A stretch of DNA of 12,091 nucleotides from Rhodothermaceae bacterium (GTDB taxonomy: Bacteria > Bacteroidota > Rhodothermia > Rhodothermales > Rubricoccaceae). Below the pieces are notes generated by a model. It did no database searches. It was not told the origin of the DNA and saw only the letters and a program-made list of their open reading frames with translations. Each line of letters begins with the position of its first letter. The stretch's first letter is position 1. The translations under genes were made by a program, and so were the position numbers. The stretch covers positions 1-12,091 of the forward strand of contig JABDIZ010000131.1 in the NCBI GenBank assembly GCA_013003465.1, read 5' to 3'. Positions 1 to 9,572 of the stretch are shown in pieces.

Positions 1-1849
1 GTACCGTGACGCGCTCAGCCTCGTCCGCCTGATGACCAGCGCGCTCCATAACGAGCCGGGAGCGCAGCAACGGGCTGTCCCTCAGTTGATGCGGCCGTGC
101 GACCTGCTTGAGGGCTTCGTGCACAGCTTCGGCGAAGTCGGGCTCGCTGAGGACCAACAGGCGGGGCCGCGCTATACGCTCATGCTGGTTTGGACCGGCC
201 AGCGGCGCCTGCTCCGCCAGCCGCTCCATCCACAACTCGACGGGCTCCGTCCGCCAGTCGTGGCCGAACATCGCATAGGGGCGTTCGCCCATCGTGTAGT
301 CGGCCTCTGGGAGACGATGCAGCCGCGCGAAGGCGAAGATCGTAGACCAGAACTCGGCTGCGGCCGTGGGTAAAAAGGAGAACGCCAGTCGCGGTGTGGT
401 CAGGTACATGCGGACCATGCTGGAGAAGATGAGACCTTGCACTGCGGAAATTCCCTGGTAGGCCTCTGCATCCATCCAGAAGCGAAAGAAGAGCGCGCGT
501 TCGCCCGTGCGGAGCGGCGCGTGTTCGGCCAGATAGCGCCACGCGGCCTCGGTGGCTGGATCGGATGAACGCCTGTCGTCCATGTCCTCCAAGAGGAGCG
601 GGAGCAGAAAGCCCGCAGGCTGCCCCTGCTCATCGCGAAAGACCTGGACGCGCTCGGGCTGCCGTTCCAGCCAGTGCGCGGCCTGCTCCGCGGCAGCGGC
701 CCCCTCATGCGCGGCCACCATCGCGACGAGGGCAGGTACATCGGCAGCTTCCAGAGCCCCCACCATGCGCGGCCCCGTATTCTCCCAGGCCTCGCGCAGG
801 GTGCCCAGGATGGGACGCACGATGGGATTGGTGCGGTAGAGGAAGACGTAGGCTCCGATGAGTTCAGCGCGTTCATTGTCAGTCGTCGCCTCGCGGAGCT
901 GCTCCATGCAATACTGCCGGGCTCGCTTGTGCAACGCGCCAAAACGGGCGGGATCGCGCCAGCGCAGGTCGGCCAGGAGCACGTCTCGCGCGAGGTCATG
1001 CGGAAAGAGACCCCGTGGCCCTTCCTGCATGAAGGCGAGGCCGCGCAACCACGTGAACGCCTCGTAGGCATCGTCGGTATCCAGCAGCGCGGCGAGCAAG
1101 GGCTCGGTGAGAGCACGGACGAGCGCGGCCGCCTCCAGGGCCGCACGGTGGACTTTGCTGGGTGCTTCCAGCATGAACCGTTGCAAGAGCGCTTGCACCA
1201 CGTCGGGCGCCGCGCCCGGTGCAAAGGGCGTCACCGGATCCTGGCGTACCCGCTCGGCGGCCAGCGCCAGGGCCAATGGGTGCCCATGCGTGAAGCCAAG
1301 AACGGCGGCGTGCTGCGCCTCGGGTACCGCGCGCAGACGTAGAAACGCCGTGCTCTCGTCCGGCGTCAGGTTCCGCAGCGGAAGCACCCGCACGACCTCG
1401 CGCCAGCCCGGATCGGCCTGCCAGGCGGGCGCCGGACGGTTGCGCCCCGCGATGACCACGAACAGGTGCTCCTCCAGCGCAGGCAGCCATACCCGACGCA
1501 GATAATCGTCGAGCGTGTCGATCGCTTCGTAGGTGTCGACCAACACGACCCCTCGCGCAGCCCCCGGATCGAGCCCGGCCATGGCCTCGGATAGCACCCG
1601 CTCGAATGCATCGGGCGTCGGATCGATATCGCGGGCATCCAGGTACGCCACCGGAAGACCCTGCTCCTCGCAGAGTCGCTGGTATTCGCCCAGTAGGGCC
1701 GTCTTGCCGCTGCCGCCCGGCCCGTAGACCTGGAGGATGTAGAACGGCAACGCCTCAGCTCCCACCGCTGAGGCGAATAGCGCCAACTCCTCCACCCGCC
1801 CGACGAACCGGGCGTGGCGGGTTTCACGGAGGTGGTCGCGGAGAGACAC
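1..1849 (-). CDS. STAND/AAA-type ATPase, probable regulator (3' end off window)
   Basis: One uninterrupted frame of 616 codons runs from a GTG at 1849 to the left edge; no stop is reached, so the gene is C-terminally partial. Residues 11-18 (RHARFVGR) are a typical entry to STAND ATPase domains. A Walker A P-loop (GPGGSGKT) lies at about 43-50, a Walker B strand (VVLVDTYE) at 101-108, a sensor-1-like VVIAGR at 131-136, and the STAND 'GxP'-type motif (GHPLAL) at 189-194. The region after about 210 is alpha-helical and shows no clear repeats. A segment near 592-600 (SPLLRSRLV) resembles one I recall from related bacterial ATPases that end in a helix-turn-helix; that end is not visible here. STAND proteins act as ATP-driven switches, often transcriptional regulators. 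The GTG gives the family's usual N-terminus; TTG at 1885 is an alternative, and the next in-frame ATG (residue 90) would remove the P-loop. No Shine-Dalgarno is seen. The gene is divergent from the DUF4331 gene. ATPase assignment is firm; regulatory role is inferred. Confidence 0.88.
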   Translation of the reverse strand, partial: MSLRDHLRETRHARFVGRVEELALFASAVGAEALPFYILQVYGPGGSGKTALLGEYQRLCEEQGLPVAYLDARDIDPTPDAFERVLSEAMAGLDPGAARGVVLVDTYEAIDTLDDYLRRVWLPALEEHLFVVIAGRNRPAPAWQADPGWREVVRVLPLRNLTPDESTAFLRLRAVPEAQHAAVLGFTHGHPLALALAAERVRQDPVTPFAPGAAPDVVQALLQRFMLEAPSKVHRAALEAAALVRALTEPLLAALLDTDDAYEAFTWLRGLAFMQEGPRGLFPHDLARDVLLADLRWRDPARFGALHKRARQYCMEQLREATTDNERAELIGAYVFLYRTNPIVRPILGTLREAWENTGPRMVGALEAADVPALVAMVAAHEGAAAAEQAAHWLERQPERVQVFRDEQGQPAGFLLPLLLEDMDDRRSSDPATEAAWRYLAEHAPLRTGERALFFRFWMDAEAYQGISAVQGLIFSSMVRMYLTTPRLAFSFLPTAAAEFWSTIFAFARLHRLPEADYTMGERPYAMFGHDWRTEPVELWMERLAEQAPLAGPNQHERIARPRLLVLSEPDFAEAVHEALKQVARPHQLRDSPLLRSRLVMERAGHQADEAERVTV

Positions 1850-1922
1850 GGCAAAGACAAGTCTAGCGAGGGGCGACAGAGCCAAGGCGTCCGGTGCGGA
1901 AAAGTAGCCGAACCGGGCCGCG

Positions 1923-2017
1923 TGAGCACAAGATGAGCACCCGATGACCTTGTGGGTGAGCAGAAATGTGACCGTTCATGGAGCCCTTCCGTTTCATTAA
2001 CCCGTGAGACCTGCTCA
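1923..2017. promoter_or_regulatory. Divergent intergenic region with TGAGCA repeats and an inverted repeat
   Basis: The 167 bp between the divergent ATPase and DUF4331 starts must hold both promoters. TGAGCA occurs at 1923-1928, 1934-1939 and 1957-1962, with start spacings of 11 and 23 bp, close to one and two helical turns. A reverse-oriented copy (TGCTCA, 2012-2017) overlaps the first base of the DUF4331 ATG. An inverted repeat CACAAG-N16-CTTGTG spans 1927-1954, interleaved with the direct repeats. No convincing -35/-10 pair was identified. An operator role, perhaps for the neighbouring ATPase, is inference; short repeats can occur by chance. Confidence 0.4.
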
Positions 2018-4239
2018 TGCACCCCACTCCTCTCCGCTTCCTCCGGGCTGGACTCGTTGGCGTCGCCTTGTTGGCCGTCGCCCTCGGCCCGGTCTTGCTC
2101 GCACCTGCGCCAAGCGACGCCTCCAGCCACCGCGAGGCTCCGCTCATCGCCAATGACCCGCTGGCCGACAACACGGACGTCTATGCGTTCGTCTCGCCGG
2201 ACGATCCAAACACGGTCACGATCATCGCCAACTATATCCCGCTTGAACTGCCCGAAGGTGGCCCCAACTACAGCACCTTCGGGGAGAACATCCGGTACGA
2301 GATCCACATCAAGAACCAGCCATCGGCCGCCGCTCTCGGCGACGCCGCCGACGACATCACGTATCGGTTCACGTTCGATCAGGTGAATGAAGACCCGACC
2401 ACGTTCTTCAACATTCGGCTCGGGGCACAGAACCTGAAGACGACCTATACCGCCGAGCGCAGCACCGACGGCGGGCAGACGTTCCAGCCCATCATCTCGA
2501 ACGGCATCGTCCCGCCCAACAACATCGGGCCCCGCTCCATCGAGGGCAGCGCGGGGCTGAACACGACCTACGACCAGCTCGTGCAGGACGCCATCATGAC
2601 GGCCTCAACGGGCGAGAAGGTCTTTGCCGGGCCACGCGACGATCCCTTCTTCGTCGACCTCGGCGGCGTCTTCGACCTCGGCGGCTTCCGCGACGACTTC
2701 GGGATGGACCCGAACAACCCCGACAACGCGCGCGACGCTGTAGCCGGGTTTAACACACACGCAATCGCCATCCAAGTCCCGATCTCGACGCTTCAGAAAG
2801 ATGGCCTCGGCCCCGATCAAGCCGATAACATCCTCGACCCGGATTTCGTCATCGGCGTGTGGGCCTCGGCGAGCCGCCCGCGCGTGCGCACCCTGAGCGA
2901 CTTCGGCAACCCGCCCGTCTACAGCGGTGACTGGGTGCAGGTCTCTCGCCTCGGGATGCCGCTCACCAACGAGGCCGTCATTCCCATCGGGGCGAAGGAC
3001 GCTTGGAACGCCGTCACGCCCTACAGCATCGAGGATTCGTTTGCGTTTACGTTCTTCTTCGCGCAGCCGGAGTTAGCGCTTTACATGGGCAACGGCGCCT
3101 TCGGGACGGCCGTGCCTGGCCTGAGCAGTGACCTCGTCATTCCGACCAACTCGTACCCCTCCATCGGCGACCCGGATGGCGACGGACAGAACGGCTTCAA
3201 CTTCACCAACACCGGCAACGGCCTGTTCGATCTCGTCACGGGCGGTGTGGACGTGTCCGGAACGGCCTTCGACCCGAATGTAGCGCCGCTGAAACCGGCT
3301 GGAAACGGCAGCAACACGGCGCTGCTGGGGATGAACGATCCGCGCCGGTCAGACATCTACCCCATCTTTCACTTTGGCGTCCCGAACCTCGCGCCCTACC
3401 AGCTCGCCACGGGCAAGACGGGTGGACCGTTCTCGGCAGGCAAGCCGTTCATCAACAACTTCCTGCCCCTCACGGCAGCCACGGACGGCCTCTACGGCGG
3501 CGACATGCTCCGTCTCAACATGGCCGTTCCGCCAACTGACCGCACCAGCCAAGAGTTTCAGGACTTCAGCCACCAGGGCCTGATCCGCGCCGCCGTCCTC
3601 GGCCTCACGGATCCGACCTACAACACGACGACGGACCTAGAGTTCATCCCCCACATGGACGGCTTCCCGAACGGGCGCCGCCTAGAGGATGACGTGACGA
3701 CGATCGAATTGCAGGCCGTGGGCGGCCTGGTGCTGGCCGCCGTCGGTGTCCCCTTCGACGACGCGACCGCCGGAGACTACTCGGATCTGCTCTCGCCGAA
3801 CCTGCTTTCGGCGCTCGGCTTCGTGGCTGGCCCGACGAAGAACGATCTGCCCCTCGGCACTACGTTCCCGTACATGGCCAACCCGCACCGGGGCTACGAC
3901 TACGTGAAGCAACTGACAGCGGAGCCGCCGCCGACACCGACGGCCCTGGATCCCATCGGCGTCGGCGTGCCCGGAGGCTTCATTCTGGAGCAGAACTACC
4001 CGAACCCGTTCGGGCCCCGTTCGACGATCCGCTACCACGTCACGCGCGACAATCTCGTCCGGCTCGATGTCTATGACGTACGCGGCCGACGCATCCAGAC
4101 GCTCGTGGATGCTGAACGCCCGGCAGGCACCCATGAGGTGACGTGGGATGGCTCGCGCCTGGCCAGCGGCACCTACCTCTACCGCCTGAGCGTCGGCGGC
4201 GACGTGGTCTCGACGCGCCAGGCCACCGTGGTCCGCTGA
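2017..4239 (+). CDS. Secreted DUF4331-family protein with C-terminal sorting domain
   Basis: This 740-residue protein begins with a signal peptide (hydrophobic core about 11-30, probable cleavage near 35). The DUF4331 signature follows: SSHREAPLIA at 36-45 and DNTDVYAFVSPD at 51-62. Further family blocks are RLGMPLTNEAVIPIGAKDAWN (311-331, cited only as RLGMPLTNE...KDAWN) and a terminal FPNGRRLEDDVTTIEL (550-565). A DPDGDG loop at 385-390 fits a calcium-binding DxDxDG pattern. A linker rich in Pro and Thr (about 636-643) leads to a C-terminal domain from about 653 with EQNYPNPF (658-665), YDVRGR (686-691) and YLYRL (720-724). These are hallmarks of Bacteroidota type IX secretion sorting tails, implying export across the outer membrane and perhaps surface attachment. 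The biochemical function of DUF4331 is unknown. ATG 2017 is the only start that includes the signal peptide. The TPR gene follows 90 bp downstream and may be co-transcribed. Confidence 0.93.
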   Translation: MHPTPLRFLRAGLVGVALLAVALGPVLLAPAPSDASSHREAPLIANDPLADNTDVYAFVSPDDPNTVTIIANYIPLELPEGGPNYSTFGENIRYEIHIKNQPSAAALGDAADDITYRFTFDQVNEDPTTFFNIRLGAQNLKTTYTAERSTDGGQTFQPIISNGIVPPNNIGPRSIEGSAGLNTTYDQLVQDAIMTASTGEKVFAGPRDDPFFVDLGGVFDLGGFRDDFGMDPNNPDNARDAVAGFNTHAIAIQVPISTLQKDGLGPDQADNILDPDFVIGVWASASRPRVRTLSDFGNPPVYSGDWVQVSRLGMPLTNEAVIPIGAKDAWNAVTPYSIEDSFAFTFFFAQPELALYMGNGAFGTAVPGLSSDLVIPTNSYPSIGDPDGDGQNGFNFTNTGNGLFDLVTGGVDVSGTAFDPNVAPLKPAGNGSNTALLGMNDPRRSDIYPIFHFGVPNLAPYQLATGKTGGPFSAGKPFINNFLPLTAATDGLYGGDMLRLNMAVPPTDRTSQEFQDFSHQGLIRAAVLGLTDPTYNTTTDLEFIPHMDGFPNGRRLEDDVTTIELQAVGGLVLAAVGVPFDDATAGDYSDLLSPNLLSALGFVAGPTKNDLPLGTTFPYMANPHRGYDYVKQLTAEPPPTPTALDPIGVGVPGGFILEQNYPNPFGPRSTIRYHVTRDNLVRLDVYDVRGRRIQTLVDAERPAGTHEVTWDGSRLASGTYLYRLSVGGDVVSTRQATVVR

Positions 4240-4291
4240 TCGGACAGCCTCCATCCCTACGAACGAGAGGCAGGCCCGTGCGCGGTACGCC

Positions 4292-4305
4292 ACCCGCGTG
4301 CGGGT
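4292..4305 (+). other. Short GC-rich hairpin between DUF4331 and TPR genes
   Basis: ACCCG-CGTG-CGGGT can form a 5 bp stem with a 4-nt loop in the 90 bp gap between the two genes. It is followed by a pyrimidine-rich stretch (CTGTCCTCCCTCCACTTTTCC) but not by a clean T-run. It could be a weak or partial terminator, an RNA-processing element, or chance in GC-rich DNA. The rest of the gap shows nothing recognisable. Confidence 0.25.
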
Positions 4306-4329
4306 CTGTCCTCCCTCCACTTTTCCTAC

Positions 4330-5700
4330 ATGCCCTCCCTCTCGATTATGGCACGCTACCGCTTTCTCCTCTACCTCGCCGGAGCCGCCGTCATCGGCCT
4401 CGCCGCCTACGCGCTCCGTCCCACGCCCGAGGCACCGCCGCTCCCCGACGACCTCACCCAGATCCAGCCCTCGGCCGAGTTCGTCAACGTCGAGGAAACC
4501 ATCGCCTACTACCGCGAGCGGCTCCGCCGCGAGCCCGATGCCATCGAGCCGCGCGTCCGCCTCGCGCAGGCGCTGATGCAGCAGGCCCGCACGACCGGTC
4601 AAGAGACCGACGACCTCCCCGAAGCGCAGCGCTTGCTCGAAGAAGCCCTCGCCCTCGACCCTGAGCACTACTACGGCCGCACGCTGCAGGCCGCGCTCTA
4701 CAACACACTGCACCGCTTCGAGGACGCCCGGGCTTTGTCAGAAGACCTCCTCGCGGAATACCCGAGCCACGCCTTCGTGCACGGCACGCTCGTGGACGCC
4801 CTCGTCGAACTGGGCGAGTACGAGGCCGCCGTCGGGGCGTCCGACCGGATGCTGGCGATCCGGCCGGGCCTGCCCTCCTACGCCCGCGCCTCGTACCTGC
4901 GCGAACTCCACGGCGACACCGAGGGCGCGATTGCAGCCATGCACTTGGCCGCCGACGCCGAACCATCGGGCCACGAGGGTCGCGCCTGGGCGTTGCTCCA
5001 ACTGGGCACCCTCTACCTCGCCGAAGCCAAGGCCGATACGGCGGCCTTCATCTTCGAAGGCATCCTAGAGGAACGGCCCAACTTCGCCCCCGCCGTCGGC
5101 GCACTCGGGCACGTCGCGCTCGTGAAGGGCGAGGTAGACGAGGCCATCGTGCGCCTCGAAGAAGCGCGCCTGCTCCAGCCCCGCGAGACGTTCGACGAAC
5201 TGCTCGTGGAGGCCTACACGCTGGCGGGTGACACGCGCAGGGCCGAAGCCGCGGCTGAGCGCGTGCTCGAAAGCCTCCACGCCGCCCGCGACATGGGCGA
5301 AATCGTGGACATGGAGGAAGCAGATCTCCTTGCCGACCGGGACCAAGACCTCGACCAGGCTCTCAGGCTCGCACAGGAGCAGGTCGAGCGCCGCCCCGGG
5401 CACCTCCACGCCAACGAGACGATGGCCTGGGCGCTCTACAAGAACGAACGCGCCGATGAGGCCCTCCCCTACATCGAGCAGGCGATGCGCCTGAACACGG
5501 ACGACGCGATGGTGCACTACCGCGCCGCGCGCATCTACGAAACCGTGGGCCAGACGCCGATCGCTGCGGAGCATCTGCGTCGCGCACTCGACGGCCACCT
5601 CCGCATCGAGAGCCCCTCAACGGCAGCAGATGCCCGCACGCTCCTGGCCGCGCTCGAAGGCGCGGCCCCTGTGCAGGCGGTGAGCACTGCGCGGCGTTGA
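4330..5700 (+). CDS. Membrane-anchored tetratricopeptide repeat protein
   Basis: A 456-residue protein with an N-terminal hydrophobic helix (about 11-29, YRFLLYLAGAAVIGLAAYAL) that is an uncleaved anchor or signal peptide. Helical TPR-type repeats run from about 55 to 422. Recognisable units include 98-112 (EAQRLLEEALALDPE), 162-180 (GEYEAAVGASDRMLAIRPG), 266-284 (KGEVDEAIVRLEEARLLQP) and the C-terminal pair 363-390 and 391-421, with ETMAWALYKN at 363-372. TPRs are protein-binding scaffolds and no catalytic motif is visible, so the protein probably acts as an envelope-side adaptor or assembly factor. It follows the DUF4331 gene on the same strand, which suggests a shared unit. The last repeats resemble TPR proteins that I recall next to DUF4331 genes elsewhere, though I cannot verify this. 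ATG 4348 (MARYRF) is an equally plausible start and would remove six residues. No Shine-Dalgarno is present; the leader is pyrimidine-rich. Confidence 0.88.
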   Translation: MPSLSIMARYRFLLYLAGAAVIGLAAYALRPTPEAPPLPDDLTQIQPSAEFVNVEETIAYYRERLRREPDAIEPRVRLAQALMQQARTTGQETDDLPEAQRLLEEALALDPEHYYGRTLQAALYNTLHRFEDARALSEDLLAEYPSHAFVHGTLVDALVELGEYEAAVGASDRMLAIRPGLPSYARASYLRELHGDTEGAIAAMHLAADAEPSGHEGRAWALLQLGTLYLAEAKADTAAFIFEGILEERPNFAPAVGALGHVALVKGEVDEAIVRLEEARLLQPRETFDELLVEAYTLAGDTRRAEAAAERVLESLHAARDMGEIVDMEEADLLADRDQDLDQALRLAQEQVERRPGHLHANETMAWALYKNERADEALPYIEQAMRLNTDDAMVHYRAARIYETVGQTPIAAEHLRRALDGHLRIESPSTAADARTLLAALEGAAPVQAVSTARR

Positions 5701-5742
5701 ACGGGCACCGGCGGAACGGAAACGGGACAGGCGCGAAACAAG

Positions 5743-5793
5743 GGATATATCCAAGGGCTTGGAGTTACGCGGCCTAGATCGTACCGTGTCTAG
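5743..5793 (+). promoter_or_regulatory. Candidate promoter/operator upstream of the sigma-kinase operon
   Basis: The 133 bp between the TPR stop and the sigma ATG hold two palindromes. One is a perfect GGATATATCC (5743-5752), an AT-rich island in GC-rich DNA that could serve as a -10-like element; CAAGGG overlaps its left end (5739-5744) and its last base (5752-5757). The other is CTAGA-N10-TCTAG at 5774-5793, spaced like a dimeric protein site. No matching -35 box was recognised, although GGAAC at 5713-5717 resembles an ECF-type -35. The stretch from 5806 to 5833 is strongly pyrimidine-rich. Confidence 0.35.
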
Positions 5794-5833
5794 TGCCCCG
5801 GAAAGCCCCGTCCTCTCCCGCCACCCCTCCTCC

Positions 5834-6402
5834 ATGGACGCCTCCGGCGACATCACCCGTCTTCTCACCGATGCTCAGAACGGCGAACGCGGCGCCCTCG
5901 ATGAATTGCTGCCGTACGTCTACGGCGAGTTGCGCGTCATGGCGCGCCGCGAACTCAACCGGCGGCGCAATGGGCAGACGCTCAACACCACGGCGCTCGT
6001 CCACGAGGCGTACCTCAAGCTGGCCGATCAGCCCGACCCCTCGTGGGAGAACCGACGCCACTTCTTTGGCGTGGCCGCCAAGGCCATGCGCCACCTACTC
6101 GTGGACCACGCACGACGCCGCCAAGCCGACAAGCGGGGGGGCGGCCAAACCCCCCTCTCGCTCGATGACACGGTGATCGCGGTCGAGGACCGGGCGGAAG
6201 AACTGCTCGCCCTTGATGAGGCACTCGATCACCTCGCCACCCTCGACGAGCGCTGCGCGCAGACCGTAGAACTGCGCTTCTTCGGCGGCCTCTCGGCGGA
6301 GGAGACCGCAGCCGTCCTGGATATTTCCGAGCGCACCGTCAAGCGCGACTGGCGGCGCGCCCGCGCCTACCTCTACCGGGTCCTCCACGACGAACCAGCC
6401 TC

Positions 6403-6406
<4 letters not shown>
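5834..6406 (+). CDS. ECF-like RNA polymerase sigma factor
   Basis: The 190-residue product matches the ECF-like sigma group (Sigma70_ECF type) often paired with Ser/Thr kinases. Region 2 covers about 8-97, with LPYVYGELRVMARREL (26-41), NTTALVHEAYLKL (51-63) and HFFGVAAKAMRHLLVDHARRR (76-96, key residues FGVAAKAMR). Region 4 covers about 130-185, with LDERCAQTVELRFFGG (137-152) and a helix-turn-helix SAEETAAVLDISERTVKRDW (154-173). Threonines 52 and 53 stand where canonical ECF factors have acidic residues that contact the beta' clamp. The linker contains three glycines (102-104) encoded by a run of seven G. ATG 5834 is chosen because the family starts just before the DITRLL motif. An in-frame TTG at 5759 would add 25 residues and cover the CTAGA palindrome, so it is disfavoured. 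The stop overlaps the kinase start (ATGA), implying translational coupling. No anti-sigma gene is visible. Confidence 0.93.
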
Positions 6407-9213
<2,807 letters not shown>

Positions 9214-9219
9214 CGCAGC

Positions 9220-9552
9220 TCAGCGGAAGACGATCTCGTCCACGACTTCCCGGCCCAGGTGGTCGTTGAGGCGATGCCGCCAGCCCTCGCGCTGGAGGTG
9301 TAACTGGTGGCGCCACGCAGCGCTACGCACCTTCACGAACAGCCGTCCGTCGCGCATCCAGACGGATTCGGTCACGTTGGCCACGGTTGGCCCGGCCAGT
9401 TCGGGCCAGGCTTCCACGGCGCGGGCGGCGTCGATGCCCTCGCGGTAGCCGAGCTTTTCGATCAGCTCGCCGAGGATGGCGCTCAGGGGACGCGGAGTGT
9501 CGGAGTAGGCCACAGATGAACGGAAAGGCAGGCTCTCGCGTAAGGTAGGCAT
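9220..9552 (-). CDS. DciA/DUF721 family protein
   Basis: This 110-residue protein fits the DUF721/DciA fold. It has LSAILGELIEKLG (23-35), the conserved AWPELAGPTVANVTESVWMRDG block (48-69, key W49, G54), LFVKVRSAAWRHQLHLQ (71-87) and the terminal LNDHLG...VVDEIVFR (95-110). DciA proteins interact with the replicative helicase DnaB and help load it in bacteria lacking DnaC/DnaI loaders; Bacteroidota members are short KH-like forms such as this one. The ATG at 9552 lies 20 bp from the divergent lipoprotein start and inside a palindrome. A GTG at 9513 (VAYSDTPRPL) would give 97 residues, keep the whole domain and leave room for promoters, so it may be the true start. Family call is good; in vivo role here is inferred. 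Confidence 0.85.
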   Translation of the reverse strand: MPTLRESLPFRSSVAYSDTPRPLSAILGELIEKLGYREGIDAARAVEAWPELAGPTVANVTESVWMRDGRLFVKVRSAAWRHQLHLQREGWRHRLNDHLGREVVDEIVFR

Positions 9553-9564
9553 CTCTGCCTAGCT
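9543..9564. promoter_or_regulatory. Operator-like palindrome between divergent DciA and dehydrogenase genes
   Basis: TAGGCA-TCTC-TGCCTA (9546-9561) is a perfect 16 bp inverted repeat. Allowing one mismatched pair (9545/9562) it extends to 22 bp. It overlaps the nominal ATG of the DciA-family gene (9550-9552) and lies 8 bp upstream of the lipoprotein ATG. Its size and symmetry fit a site for a dimeric regulator, or an mRNA hairpin near the start codon. Functional role is inferred. Confidence 0.4.
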
Positions 9565-9572
9565 CCTGCGTC

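Noticed and set aside
674..1342. Open frame on the + strand (222 codons)
   Set aside because: Shadow of the reverse-strand ATPase, whose frame carries Walker A/B and GHP motifs; this frame has no recognisable domain.
1366..2307. Reverse-strand frame of 313 codons crossing the divergent intergenic region
   Set aside because: It overlaps both the ATPase in another frame and the DUF4331 N-terminus; its product is Arg/Ser-rich with no domain, typical of GC-rich shadow frames.
3682..4713. Reverse-strand frame of 343 codons
   Set aside because: Antisense to the DUF4331 sorting tail and the TPR N-terminus, both well supported; the product shows no motif.
5759..5833. N-terminal extension of the sigma factor from TTG 5759
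   Set aside because: The added 25 residues match nothing in the family and would cover the likely regulatory palindromes; ATG 5834 gives the usual N-terminus.
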